This document shows positions 12,489-24,620 of a DNA stretch of 64,000 nt, piece by piece; the stretch's first letter is position 1; each line of letters starts with the position of its first letter. The stretch is from assembly GCF_905475395.1 (NCBI RefSeq), contig NC_058338.1, positions 40,211,935-40,275,934 on the forward strand. Direction: 5' to 3'. Position numbers and translations under genes: made by a program. Origin of the DNA: Chrysoperla carnea (Eukaryota > Arthropoda > Insecta > Neuroptera > Chrysopidae). Below the pieces are notes generated by a model. That model was given only the letters and a program-made list of their open reading frames with translations, did no database searches and was not told where the DNA came from.

Positions 12489-12860
12489 GTGAGGTTACCG
12501 GAACAAAGAAACATTGCAGAGAATTACGAAGTCGACGTACCCACAGGATGGCATTAAGCAATTGGTTCACATACCTTAGTGTATACCCAGTTTTACTCTT
12601 TGCGAAATTAACTCCAAGCTGCTTATGGATCTAAATATACTTAAAAAGGCGAAATATGATGAGTGCTTGGGGTGAATATATCAAAAAGACTGCACGGCAT
12701 GTCCATACTGGAAAGGAATAATGAGAAAATATTACACACCTATTTTGTCAATGTCCAGCTCTTGCTATTAAAAGGCAATCAAGCCGTTCTTAGTGTTCTA
12801 AAAATACTTCAAATGATCCAAGGACTAGCAGGCTCCTTGTGGAGCGATCTTTTTTAATGG
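12489..12860 (+). pseudogene. LINE (non-LTR retrotransposon) ORF2 C-terminal relic
   Basis: Translated in shifting frames, this stretch retains two landmarks of LINE polyproteins. At 12496-12550 the reading RNIAENYEVDV resembles the end of an RNase H domain (GHxGIxGNExAD). At 12746-12766 the reading CQCPALA, preceded by ITHLF, matches the HxxCxCPALA motif of the Cys-rich C-terminal tail of jockey/I-type ORF2 proteins. Stops and frame changes between and within these blocks show it is dead. The 5' part of the element is missing. The clade cannot be fixed from this fragment. Confidence 0.6.
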
Positions 12861-14800
12861 CGCACTTGGATCAACCATTCTTTGACGATCCGTTGGAGTT
12901 GAAATCCTATGGTTCAAGAAATAGTGGTAATATAGCTTGCTTTAAAAAGTAGATATATTTTAACATACTTATTCATTTTTAAACTTTAATTTTTTTTGCT
13001 TAAATCATCTGGTATATGTTTTTAATAATTATAGATGCGTTTTGGATTTAAAATAAAACAAAACAAAATAATACAAAAAAGAATTCATTTGAAACGTGTT
13101 TACATTATCTATAATTGAATTTGTTTATTTTATTGTGAATTTTATTTTTTGGTATTCATCAACGGGGAAGAATTTAAATTAATGCAAAAACATAATGTAA
13201 ATATAATGAGTGAATGTTTACAATAATGCAGAGATAATTTGTTGTTATTGTAGCACCATTCTTTTTGACTCAGTATGCATTTTTTGTTTCAGCAGTGTAT
13301 GAAAGCAAAACAAAATTAAATTCATTATTAGTAGACTCTGGTCAGATCAATTGGGTCTGGTCAGATTTGTTTGTTTTGCTAGTTTTTTTAAATGTTGGCA
13401 TCCTGATAAAAAGTTTCAATCGGCACGATGATCCAAATGCAAGTTTTTTTAAGTTGTGGGAGTTCACATGTCAATAATCACTGTGTAAAGGAATATACGA
13501 TTTGCCTTTGGATCAATGTGCCCATTGAGGCTTTTTATTAGGATGCCAAAATCTACAAAATCTTACAATATGAGCAAATTTGACCAAGAACCAATACTCA
13601 AAAGATTAGTTCGCGATCGTTTGAGACAAAATATACTTAACATTATTGCATTATTACTCTCTGCCATTTTGTAATATGGTGCGATAAATTTCTTGATTAA
13701 AACCACTCAGTCCGGCTTTCTTCTTGATCTATCTGAAATAGAAAATGGCAACTTTTCATTGACGATCAAAAAGAATTAATTGAAATCACTTCGACTGAAA
13801 ATATTGCTGAAAAAAATATTGTTTAAATACTTATTCCATATGGAATATAAAAATAATTGTCTGCAGGCTCTAATGCGGTGTATTTTACATCAGCTGCTTA
13901 GTTTTAGCAAGTAAAAGAAAATTTTTTTAAAAAGATTTGTCATGAATGGGAAAAGATACATTATTAGTGCACATTAAAAACAAATTAAAATTTTTTCTTT
14001 CATATTCTGGGGAGTATATGATGTGGGCCTTAACGGTGACACTCACATGAACAGTTAGTTTGTCTTGGTTTGTTGTTGCTCATAAATTGCATATTTGAAT
14101 GTCGCTATTTTTTATCATTATCAACGATCGATAATTAATCGAATATTACCATAAGAACAGTTTTGGTGAGGAGGAGGAGGGGTAGGTTGTAGTTAGTATA
14201 AAAACAACTTTAAGTAATTTCTGAACTTTTGTGGAATATAAATAAAATGTGGAATTAATCTTCATCACCCAGCAAGATAGGTGTTTACCGGTTTTTAGAG
14301 CTTTAAATGTCATTAATTAAACGTTGTAAATAAAAATTATGAGATTTATCTCCCATAAAGTTTCCAATAAATTCAGAAAATTAAATAAAAATAATAATAT
14401 AAATATAATAATCGCATTAAATCCATAAAAGAGATTGAAATGGTCACGTTTTTAGATTTTTTTTTTTTTAATTTGAATAAACTGCAGTGCAATGAATCTT
14501 TTATATTATTATTCTTTGAATTAATCATTAAACTTTTACATAAAAATATGTAATTGAATTTGAAAAGTCAAGGTCTGCTTACAGCTATGGAAAAATATTT
14601 ATTATGTACTTATATTGCGGTAATATTTGTAATTTATATAAATACCTTTTGTTGGTAAATGTGTTTTGTCTTTCACTCAAGCCAAACATGACATAATTAT
14701 ATATGTATTCTAATTTCGAAAAGAAATTGAGAATGATCGCCAAATTTGTTGATAGAAATCGGTGAGAATTATCCAAATAGAAAATCACGTCAATGTATTT
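12861..14800. other. Intergenic, no gene seen
   Basis: This AT-rich sequence has no recognisable exon. The open frames at 13265-13477 (plus) and 14585-14788 (minus) have no domain or start context and are regarded as chance. Confidence 0.5.
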
Positions 14801-14802
14801 TT

Positions 14803-15235
14803 AGTTTTAGTCCTGGTCTTGGAATTGGCCATGCAAAAATATGTTTTAGTCTTGCAAAAGTATGCCTTGGTCTTTCATAATCGAGTCTTGGCCTTGCAGA
14901 GTTGAGTCTTGGTCTTGCAAAACTAATCTCAGTCTTGGTCTTGGTCAATCGAGTCTATTTTTTTAAATCTTGCATCAATCATGTTTTGGGATTTTAAGTT
15001 TTGATTGAATCTTATTGTATTATTTCAGAATTTTTGGAGTCTTACTTTTAATAATCACTATAATCTTTATTTACATATATAAACTCTGTTATCCAATCCG
15101 TGTTATATCTCTGGGTTTTTTTTTTTTTTAAATTATTTTCAACAATAAGTTTGGTAAATGTCTTGTTATGAGTCTTGGTCTTGCACAAATAAGTCTCGGT
15201 TTTGTGGAGCTAGGTCTTGGTCTTAATTGTAGAGT
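14803..15235. repeat. Degenerate array of GTCTTGGTCTTGCA-type words
   Basis: Two clusters (14803-14955 and 15165-15235) consist of variants of GAGTCTTGGTCTTGCAAAA repeated every 15-35 bases. They are separated by unrelated AT-rich DNA, including a run of about 14 T. No protein is encoded. Word usage (CTTG, CTTGG) recalls the array at 30.5-31.0 kb, although the arrangement differs. Confidence 0.7.
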
Positions 15236-17160
15236 TGGACCATGGGATGGTTTTGAAAAATTTGCAGGAACAAGATCAAGGTTGCCAGACCGAAACTAAT
15301 TTTGCTCATCACTAGCAAATTCTTTCCCTATTTTTAGCAAATACTATTAAATCAAGATTTGGTTTACAGATCTAGTTCAAATCATGATCAATACTAATAG
15401 ACTAAAAACCGGCATTAAATTCGATTACAAAAATATACCGCCATCAGTTAAGTGCAGAAAATAGTATTGAATAGGATATATTACAATAGGGATGTAGTCT
15501 CTGCAAGGATTGCAAGGACTGTATGCTTACTTTTACAATCAATGTGTCTTGAATACCTATTTATTTATGTCACTTGAAAAAAAAGGCCATTATTCCAATT
15601 TCCACAATAATTCATACATGTCAGTTTACCATTATTATCTATTATTAAACTTTGGGGTTCAATGAATGTCAACGATCCGTGTGATAGTTTCGTATGATAT
15701 AACAATTTACTAAAGAATAATATTAATAACTTAGTATAGTAGTTCAGTAAATTAAAACATGCAAATGAACTTTTAGTGATAAAAAAGTTGATTTCCGAGC
15801 AAAATCTGCATTATTATAGGAATAATCACCAATTTTATGATGGTGATATTAAAGAGTTTTTCTGGGGACTCATAAAAATCACCCCTATATTATTAAAAGT
15901 TAAACACAAGAGTGTATAATGTAAGATACTAATTCAAACAAGAAAGAAATTCTTTAAAATAATGGGAATACAATTTTTTAAATAGGTTTTTCTAGGAAAT
16001 AGAAGAGGTACATACTTTTAATAATACTTCCGAGAAAGCTAAAAATCGTAGCACGTGTACAAATTTGGTTTTTATTTATTCATAATTAATTCATAATATA
16101 TAGATATGGACATTTTAAGATCATGGTATACAAAGATAATAGCCGTTTTGTTATAGTTTTATGTATAAATCGCTGTTTTTTGCAAAAACTTCAAAAAAAA
16201 AAGTTGTTAAAGAATAATCATTTTTATATCAGTTAAAAACTAGTTGTATGGATCAAAATTGTCGAAAAGAGTGTTTTCTATTTTTTGGGGAAAATGATTA
16301 ATTTTTTATTCTGGAGTTCTGGAATTTATCATTTTGTTGTTGATTGATTCAGCTTTTAAAGCTAAGTGAAATGGAATAAAACTGCTTTCTAAACAATTTA
16401 CGAATGGAAGGAAGCATAGTTAAGGAAACTTATTTAAAATTATTTTGTATTTTTGTTTTCCATTGATGGATTATTATTTTGATGACACAGTAATTTCTAT
16501 GATGTGATTTTTAATTGAAAAATGGGTGAATCACTGATTAAAAGAACATCGAAGTGAACATTTCTGGTTGATATCTTGAACTAAAGTTTCAGTCAAATAA
16601 TGCGAGGAATATTTGTTATCTTAAAGATTTTGGGATTTATATTTTAGGGAAATGAGAATAATTGTGGTAAAAACAATTACGGTGATTTAATAATATTTAG
16701 TGTAGGATACAATCATTTCTATACAAAAGTTAATGCATACTATTCAGAAAATCTAATTTGAAACGATAACAGCACCCCCGTACAAAGATAAAATTAAAAA
16801 AATAGTTGAGTCGAAATAAATAAATAAAACTAGCAAATTTTTATTCGTACAAAAATTTGGCGAATATTGCGAGTTTGAGCTTCACTTTTTTATAACAGCG
16901 ACCGATCTTTCACGTATTACTTATCTTACCATAGACAAAATATATAACCGGCGCTAAAGGGCAACGCTCAAATCCTACGAGAATTGGCTAAATTGTTTGA
17001 ATTTTTGATACGTTGTTGTCCTAAGCATTCTGAAAAAATTTCTCAATTGTTGCAAAGGAAATAAGTGATAGCAAATGAAGTGAAGTTTATAACGATCTTT
17101 ATATTTAACTTATATTAACGTCTTTATATTTAAAATTGCAATTGCCCAGCGAAGCGGGTG
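15236..17160. other. Intergenic, no gene seen
   Basis: No coding exon, RNA gene or transposon end was identified. The last 20 bases (CCCAGCGAAGCGGGTGAGTA) recur in variant form at about 53963-53986. Confidence 0.5.
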
Positions 17161-17164
17161 AGTA

Positions 17165-17890
17165 GAGTTTCTGAGATATCGCAATATTTTGATCGATTTT
17201 AGTCCGTATCTCAAAAACTATTCGACCAGTCAACAAATGCACCCGATTTTTCTACTTTTTGGGTCAAAATTACCTTATTTACTGAGTTTTGTCGAAATTG
17301 GAGATTAAAGAAATTTTTCAATTTCTTGCAATTTTTTCAAGGGGTACCCCTTTGAAAAAATTGAGAAAATCGGGAAAAAAAATTTTGTTTTGGAATTTGA
17401 TGAAACTCAGTGGATGGGGTAATTTTGATCCAAAAAGTATAAAAATCAGGTTAATTTTATGATTGGATGCAGAGTTTCTGAGATATCACAATATATGGGT
17501 CGATTTTAGTCCGTATCTCAAAAAATATTCGACCAGTCAACAAATGCACCCGTTTTTTGTACTTTTTGGGTCAAAATTACCTTATATATTGAGTTTATCA
17601 AAATTGGAGATGAATAAATTTTTCGATTTTTTTCAATTTTTTGTACCCCTTTGAAAAAATTGAGAAAATCGGGAAAAAAAATTTTGTTTTGGAATTTGAT
17701 GAAACTCAGTGGATGGGGTAATTTTGATCCAAAAAGTATAAAAATCATGTTAATTTAAGGATTGGATGCAGAGTCAACAAATGCATCCAATTTTTGTACT
17801 TTTTGGATCAAAATTACCTTATATACCTTATATTACCTTATAGAGCTTTATCGAAATTGGAGAAAATTTTTTTTCGATTTTTTGCAACCC
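17165..17890. repeat. Fold-back satellite: tandem ~300-bp monomers, each an inverted repeat
   Basis: Monomers begin with GAGTTTCTGAGATATC at 17165 and again at 17472 (307 bp later). A third, truncated copy begins at 17771. Each full monomer is itself a large imperfect palindrome. In monomer 1 the arms 17243-17345 and 17346-17450 pair around a GGGGTACCCC centre at 17341-17350. TTTTTGGGTCAAAATTACC in the left arm answers GGTAATTTTGATCCAAAAA in the right arm. Monomer 2 has lost part of the centre; monomer 3 keeps mainly the left arm. The overlapping open frames here are by-products of the repeat. Confidence 0.88.
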
Positions 17891-20754
17891 TTAGTGCTGC
17901 CATCTAGCGCATATTTCATTCTTCGGAAGAAAAAGCTATTTCAGCTGAGTGCCAACTCCTTATAATTTTAGTACGTAGTCATTTACAGGGAGGGTCATCG
18001 CGATATTTTTAAGCTGAATTAGACTACTTTTATCTGTATATAGAGGTATTAATAATGTTAAAATACCATTATAAATAGGGTAGTTATATTAATGTCATGT
18101 TTAGTAATTATAATGGACTTACATCTCGTGGGGTTATGTGGATAAGTGTATAGATGGGTGTGTTTAATGTTTATACACTGACTAATGAAAAACTATTAAC
18201 TCAATAATTGTATAGGAAGCTCGAAGGTCAATTTAACATACTATCGTTCACAGAATATACTACAAATCAGCGGCTCTTAACTTGTTCAGAATCACTGCAG
18301 ACGTTAAAAACACAATACAGATATACGATATAGGGGTAATAGGAAGATACAGGGCTAGCTCTTAGCTTAATTAACATTCATATTTTAAAGGATACACCAG
18401 AAGTTATTATTATTACAATTAAAAAAAGTATTTCTGTGGCTTATACAAAATGCGCGAAAGAAGGATTCCTGTTTTGTTTTGAAAAACATTTATTTAGAAC
18501 TCCTGGCAGAATAGTTTATTTATTTTAAGTAGAAATCATTTCTGTGCTTTCTTTCTAAATGCTTTCATTTGTTCTCTCTGTTTCATCTTTATCGAACTTG
18601 GCAGGGCAAAACATAGAATATACCAAACCGCTTTTGAAATACATTTTCTTTCATTGATTCTTCATTTTCAGCTTGTTGAAGCAAAACAAAAGCTTTAATG
18701 AATGAGCTTTGATAAAATTTATATATTACTGTAAATAAGCCAGAATTCTACCATCAGAATTGGTTCAATCCTTCCTATTTTAAGAAAATATGTTTTTCAA
18801 TTACTTGTACATATTGTTATCATGTTGATCGATCGATCACATTTTTAACAAAGCTAAATATAGACATGAAGCGGAAGTTTAAAATATATAAATATAAATG
18901 ATCGATTTGCAAATATTACCTCTTACTTTAGATACATAACTAAACATATTTATGTAGTAGGTATAGCGAAGGGGGCCGTTTTCGGGCCCTTATTTATATA
19001 CATATTTTCGAAATTAATTACATTATATTACTATCATTAAGAATTATATACTAATCATTGAGAATTTTCGAAAAAAATTTCGAACAAAAGTTAATTCTTG
19101 TTAAAACACCAACAACATTTCTTTTGAAATGGTATATTTTAGTAAATTTTAAATGCTATATTTGGAACTCCACGAAATGAGACGGTCGAGAGATTTGTGT
19201 GCATATATGTAGGTACACATGCATAAATATCTACATTCTCTCTTATTCGGTCTTACCATAAGCTAATAAACAAATTTCATCAAAATCAGATGAGTAGTTT
19301 TGCGATGCGTGGACAAACACAGACAACACAGGCAGACATATTACAATTTTATAACAGAAAGAAAAGAAAATAAATGGAAAATACATAAGAAATTTATAGA
19401 AGAATAATGGAAAAAGTTTTTAAAATCTTTTGATTGAGATTTTTTGAACACGCTTTTTTCGACTGACTTGAAAATTTTATCAATAATTCATGACAATACA
19501 ATAATTTAAAAACTTTATCCTACTATCCTGATCAGGATCACCAGTATAAACGATCCATAATCTCAAATTTATTACTTTAATAATATTATCTTGGAATATT
19601 AAGAGATTCTCAAGGTCAGATGGTATGAGTACTTATGCGGAAGGTGTATCCAAAAAGTACACAATCTTTTACTAAGTGAGACTAAAAAATAAAAAAATAA
19701 ATTAATTTAAATAAAGTGGATAATAATTTTAATTGTAAAATGAGAGCAATCCACGCTTGGAATTTTACATTACAATTAACATTATTATACACTTTTTAGT
19801 GTAGTAAAATGGATAATTTTTCCTTGTTTTAGTTTTTAAACCATAATTTATATTACGAAATGATACCAATTTCATTTTTCCCTGTTAAAAACTTAAAGAA
19901 CTATAATTTAGTTTCCAAATAATGATAACAGACTCAATAAATTCATGACGTGATTATCAAACAAATACACCTATGTAAATATATTAAACTCAATTTTCAT
20001 CGTAATTGCTGTGCATTTATTTTTACAATAAAAAAATTTTCTTTAGATGGTATGCAGGAGCATGCACACGTGCTGTAATTAGAAGACAAGACCTTGCCAA
20101 CAACAAATTCCAGGAAAAATATGATCTTAAAATTAAACACATGTCTTGCATAATTTAATTGTTTTGTCTCTTGGTGATAAAAATATAAAAAAAAAAAATT
20201 TTACTTTCAAAAAAAGTTTCAAACCTGTGGTTCTGCTTCATTTAAGAAAATTCTGAACTGCTCACCTGGAGAACAACGTCCAATCTGATGCCAGAACATA
20301 ATACCCTCCATCAAACCCTGTATATCATAACCATTAAAGATTAAAATGGTCCACACTTTATATCTAAGTTGTTTTATTAATTACTTTGTAATTTTGTTTT
20401 CACAGTATGAATGATTTTGTTTTCGAACTCACAAAACGATTTGATAGGTTTTTAATTCTCCATCTCACATGTAACAAAAAGCAACGACTTTAAAAATTAT
20501 TCTCCAAACTATCATGATCTTTGATCATTTTTCCTGTAGGACTAATATTTACACAGATATATGTATGGATTTTATTGAAACATTTATCGTATTATCGAAA
20601 AAACTTTTACAATAATTTATTTAATAGCTAAAAGCTAATTTTTTGTGGGGACTCCCGACTTTTTAGTAAATTTTGAAAAAGAAGATTTAATAAAAATTTT
20701 TGTATTTAAACAGAAAATAATATAAATGCATAGTACATTATTATCTAATAAAAA
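17891..20754. other. Intergenic with minor repeat fragments
   Basis: No gene was recognised. Around 19245-19340 lies a sequence ending in a GCGTGGACAAACACAGACA-type tail, typical of the 3' ends of widespread insect repeats. At 20270-20325 there is a block (AATCTGATGCCAGAACATAA...CATCAAACCCTG) shared in variant form with about 52850 and 58850. At 18968-18991 a GGGGGCC/GGGCCC inverted pair stands out from the AT-rich background. Confidence 0.45.
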
Positions 20755-21182
20755 CAAGTGAAAACAAACTCTGAAAAACAAGTGAACACAAAATATTACA
20801 CATACATACATGTAACACATATATAACTGATATACCCATATAATACATACTATACAATTTGCGCATAATTTTCGCTCTCACGGGTCACTTTAACATTTAA
20901 GACCCAATTGACCTATGTTGCTCATTTACGAACTCGACCTCACTTTTTACGTCCTCAGCACGCTATAAAAATTTCTAGTTGATATCTCTTTTCGTTTTTG
21001 AGCTGTCGTGATGACAGACGACAGACGACAGACAGACAACCGGAAATGGACTAATTAGATGATTTTATGAACACCTATACCAAAATTTTGTTCGTTGCAT
21101 CAATATTTTTAAGCGTTACGAACTTGGTACAAAACTATACTACTATAGAGTATACCTTAGTATATTTCATATACATGGTATA
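20755..21182 (-). mobile_element. INE-1/DINE-1-like element, copy 2
   Basis: Read on the minus strand, it starts TATACCATGTATATGAAATA, has the GTAACGCTTAAAAATATTGATGC block and then AGTCCATTTCCGG. The body AGCGTGCTGAGGACGTAAAAAGTGAGGTCGAG and the element end CACTTG follow. The stretch with the 3' ATGGTAT and stem-loop has been lost, and an extra CACTTGTTTTTCAGAG piece lies at the end. This copy is about 430 bp, non-coding and diverged. Confidence 0.8.
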
Positions 21183-21625
21183 ATAATACCGATTTTATTT
21201 TATTACTTTGCGTATTACTTTGCTTTAATACTTTGATTTTCCAAGTTGAATACAGCGGATTTCAAAACCATTTGCTACGAACTTTTATCGCGATGCTTTA
21301 AAAGTAATCAGTTTGTGTAATTTTTTAATACATTAAGCTAAAAAGACTTTAATTTTGAATGTAATTTTAGGGTTTCAAGCATATACTTAGTTTGTTTAAT
21401 TTCATTTAGGTGCCTGTGACATTCTCGTGAGATATAAAATGTACCTACTTCAGAATTTTTATTGAAAATATTTGTTTTACATGGTAAAACAAACACATCT
21501 GTTTAATTTTTTTAAATAAATATTTTTTTCCATTTATTAAAACTAATATGAAAAATTCTAAAGACGATTTCCGGCCAAAATAGTTTGATTAAATATGAAT
21601 TTAAAAAAAACTTGTTGCGTTTTAA

Positions 21626-21634
21626 TATATAAAG
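21626..21634 (+). promoter_or_regulatory. TATA box of the cecropin-like gene
   Basis: TATATAAAG lies 83 bases before the start ATG, which leaves a 5' UTR of about 50 bases if transcription starts about 30 bases downstream. It is followed at once by GGGAAAATTA (21634-21643), which partly resembles insect NF-kappaB (Rel) sites that control antimicrobial peptide genes. It does not match the consensus fully, so Rel control is only a suggestion. Confidence 0.55.
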
Positions 21635-21708
21635 GGAAAATTAATTAGGTCATTTATTACTATCTTCTCAATTATTGTGATTACTTGTACTAAAAACCAT
21701 TTACAAAA

Positions 21709-23044
21709 ATGAATTTTAAATTTCTTTTATCTTTTGCTGTCTTTGCTTTTTTTATGTTCGTAAATACTGAAGCCAGTCCCCATTTTCATTTGAAGAAAGC
21801 TCTTCACCATCTTGTAAGTACTATTTATTTAATTACACATTATTTATTTAATTTGGAGTCAAAAATATATTATTCAATGGGATGTCCCCAAACTACCGCA
21901 TTATAAGAGCGATCGAGATCTAAATTCTAACGAGATTGTTCTTTTGCAGTTTTTTTTCCGAAGTATGACTTACAAATTGTACTGTTGAAAATTATCGTTT
22001 GTCATTTCGAGAAAATTTCGATTAATAATAGTCAAATTTAAAATTTGTATAATAGGGAAAGTTTTAGAAAATAAATTCAAGTGGACTCAACTCCACCTAA
22101 AACTTAAATTTAATTCCTTCACACAGTTGGTTTAAAAGAAGCTACATAGGTAGTTACTCTGATTTCGACAGACTTGTGCGAATCATAATTCTATAGACTC
22201 TACATCGAATTTGTCAACTCCGCGGGGAGTTGTCAAGATTTCATAAATTTTTTCAATGCAGATGAAATAAATGTACAGTTTTTAATTTTTTTAAAAGATG
22301 ACCATGAATTTTATTTCGTTAGCATCTTTACAGAAATCTTTAATTTATAATTCAAAATGATGCTCATAGATTGTGCGATTAAATAAAATTTTTTAATGTT
22401 ATAAATTTAAATCTGAAGTTATAGCTCATGTGTTATTCTCATGTATGAGCTTATAGTTTCATTCAAATCCATTGAGTAAGTTTTACGTGAAAGTGTAAAC
22501 AGCAAACAAACAACCTTATTTTCACGTTTAAATTATATAGGGCTTTATGTTTCAAGTAAAAACTTAAATTATATTTTTTGGCAGAATTTTTCAAATAAAT
22601 ATATTCTTTAACAGCCAACTAAGAGAATACAGTGTAGAAAATTGTATCATCTACAAGTTGTATTTTCGTCAAATTTTAATTAGACCGGTATTAATCAAGA
22701 TATTCCCACTATTTCTAACTCTATCTGGTTTATTATTAATTAAATTAATCTCGAATATCTCGGGTGAAAATGTAAAAATAGCGGGGGACATTTTTCTACA
22801 CTTAGTTCTGTTCCACGATTTTAGTTTTTCGTTTAACGAAGTTATGTATGGCAAGCATCTTACACTTAAAATTGAAGATATAGGCTTAGAAATATCATTT
22901 TTATATTATATTTACTCAGCATATTTAAATTTAAACACGTTAATTTTGTTGCAGGGGCATGAAGCTGGTAAAGTAATCAAGGGTGCTGAAAAAGTTGCAC
23001 CTTATGTAGGACCTGCTATTAAAGCTGGAGAACTTCTTGGATAA
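21709..23044 (+). CDS. Cecropin-like antimicrobial peptide precursor, two exons
   Basis: Exon 1 is 21709-21813 and exon 2 is 22955-23044. The 1,141-bp intron is phase 0, with a GTAAGT donor and TTGCAG acceptor. The product is 64 aa, against about 63 for dipteran cecropins. Residues 1-22 are a signal peptide ending NTEA. The mature part starts SPHFHLKKALHHL, then GHEAGKVIKGAEKV, then a proline/glycine break (P51, G54-P55) and a short C-terminal segment ending in Gly64, a possible amidation donor. The intron falls at the same place as in Drosophila cecropin genes (KKIERV|GQH in them, HHL|GHE here), which supports homology. Departures are three histidines and no tryptophan at the N-terminus and a longer intron. 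Family members kill bacteria by disrupting membranes and are secreted by fat body and haemocytes. Class is inferred from architecture, so a moricin-like or lineage-specific peptide is not excluded. Confidence 0.75.
21814..22954 (+). other. Long intron of the cecropin-like gene with a repeat fragment
   Basis: The intron is far longer than the roughly 60 bp usual in fly cecropin genes. Part of the excess is repeat. About 22416-22512 (TATAGCTCATGTGTTATTCT ... CATTCAAATCCATTGAGTAA) is a diverged copy of the dispersed family seen at 27490-27605. The open frame running from 22658 into exon 2 is intron read-through. Confidence 0.65.
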
Positions 23045-23120
23045 ATTAAAATATTCAACAAAATGGTAATTTGAAAGGAAATGTTAAAAAAATTAAATTC
23101 AATGTATCCTATTGCAGTAA

Positions 23121-23126
23121 AATAAA
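23121..23126 (+). promoter_or_regulatory. Poly(A) signal AATAAA of the cecropin-like gene
   Basis: AATAAA occurs 76 bases after the stop codon, giving a short 3' UTR as is usual for antimicrobial peptide genes. Motif and position only. Confidence 0.55.
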
Positions 23127-24054
23127 CTTTGAAAATTAAAGGTTTTATACTTATTTCTAAAACAGGCAGGTTATGCTTTTCACAAACCTCAAGTATTTTA
23201 TTCTTTCAGAAAATTCATACGTGTCTAATTTTATATTGAGATGATAAGAGATTGACTTAAAAAAAAATTTTTACAGTCGTTTTATTGATTTCTATTATAA
23301 TGTAGCCGTTAGATATTACGTCAGATGTTTTGATACTTTGCAATGATATTTTTGTTTGTTTGAATTTTGAATTTTCGTTTTGTCCGATAAGAACTAGGAA
23401 ATAGTTAAACGAAGTTGGAATGTTAAGAGAACCAAAAACATTTCAAATTCACTTTCAAAATATTATTATCATAAAAAAAAGGCGCGTTTACATTAAAAGA
23501 GAACTACATTTCATATTTCATAATATTGCGTGGAATAATGGCATTTTCACACCTTAATATTATGCTTTATAAAAAAAAAAATAAAGTTGAAACAGTTATT
23601 GTTTAAATAAATAATACAGTATTTTATTTATTTATGAAGATGAGTCGACAAGGTCACTTTTTATTTAACGAAATTAGGTGTGTAGTACTTTTTTGTGCTA
23701 TTGTTGTAAAGAAACTATATGAAGAAGATTCTTATCTTTTTAAATGTATTATATAACAAAACAAAACAAATTTTACTTCCATAAAATATAGATTATCTAA
23801 TAGTTTATATTCGTGATATACTCGTAGCTTACTAATCATGATCAATATAGTATTGAAGAAATATTCTTCTATTATTTAAACTAAAAAATTATTTCGTACT
23901 ATGATTTTTATTTCCGTATATAATAATGGAATGAGGTTTGCAATCATAAGGTCAAGAAATTAGTGTTTGCAATTAGAATTGAATGAAACAACTACTAATC
24001 AAATATCAACTCTACAGATAAAAAAAAAACGTAGGAAATAATTTCTATATTTAA
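23127..24054. other. Intergenic, no gene seen
   Basis: This AT-rich DNA follows the cecropin-like gene. No second cecropin-like exon and no other coding signal was found. Confidence 0.5.
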
Positions 24055-24345
24055 TGGCTATCCACGAGGAATACACCTAGGACGTAGAGCCCTTTGTGAT
24101 ACCATATATGTGTTTTACCACATTTTCCTTTGGTAATTTTATTTATCAGACCCTCAATTATTTCGAGAGGCTGAGTGCACCTCCTTCATGCATATACCAT
24201 GCACTACACCAGCCCATCACAACTATTAATTAAATTAATATTTTGTTGTGATGGCGGGAATCGAACCTGCTACCCTAGACATACCGCGTACGGATTTGGT
24301 TACAACTTAACCAACTGTGCTACTAGTGTCGACAAAAACGTCTTA
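24055..24345 (-). mobile_element. tRNA-derived SINE
   Basis: Read on the minus strand, the element begins with a tRNA-like head. An A-box-like TAGCACAGTTGG lies at 24322-24311, and 43 bases further on a perfect B box GGTTCGATTCC lies at 24267-24257, together an internal Pol III promoter. The acceptor and D stems do not pair, so this is not a functional tRNA gene. The body runs through GGCTGGTGTAGTGCATGG and CAGCCTCTCGAAATAATTGA to CTACGTCCTAGGTGTATTCC. Just after the head, GTTGTGATGG and CCATCACAAC form a hairpin across an AT-rich loop. The body ends are approximate and no target-site duplication was identified. Confidence 0.7.
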
Positions 24346-24540
24346 CGGTGTTTAGACCAGACGATCCCTCATAATTTATTTATTCTGTAATACCTGTTAA
24401 TTTTCAATAACCAAAGGAGATACTATTTTGTTACATCAAAGCATAGGGTATACATTCTTATAAAGCTTATATGACCCCCAAAGGCACAAACTCAAAGGCA
24501 CTTTAAGCAACCCGAATATAAACCAAAGTTTGGTTTGTAG

Positions 24541-24620
24541 TATCAATATTTTTAAGCGTTACAAACTTGGGACTAAATTTAGTTATATACCTAGATATTT
24601 TTCATATATACAGGGTATAA
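24541..24620 (-). mobile_element. INE-1/DINE-1-like element, 5'-end fragment (copy 3a)
   Basis: On the minus strand this reads TATACCCTGTATATATGAAA ... TAAATTTAGTCCCAAGTTTG TAACGC, the 5' terminus of the family. It lies about 290 bp from a 3' portion in the opposite orientation (24909-25385), so the two may be halves of one inverted, rearranged copy or independent insertions. Confidence 0.75.

Noticed and set aside
17463..17965. Several overlapping frames on both strands
   Set aside because: They lie in the fold-back satellite and arise from its inverted structure.
22658..23044. 128-aa frame as a separate membrane protein
   Set aside because: It is intron sequence read into exon 2 of the cecropin-like gene; the TTGCAG acceptor and the exon 1 signal peptide give the better model.
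24250..24330. Functional tRNA gene on the minus strand
   Set aside because: A and B boxes are good, but the acceptor and D stems do not pair and the sequence continues into a SINE body.
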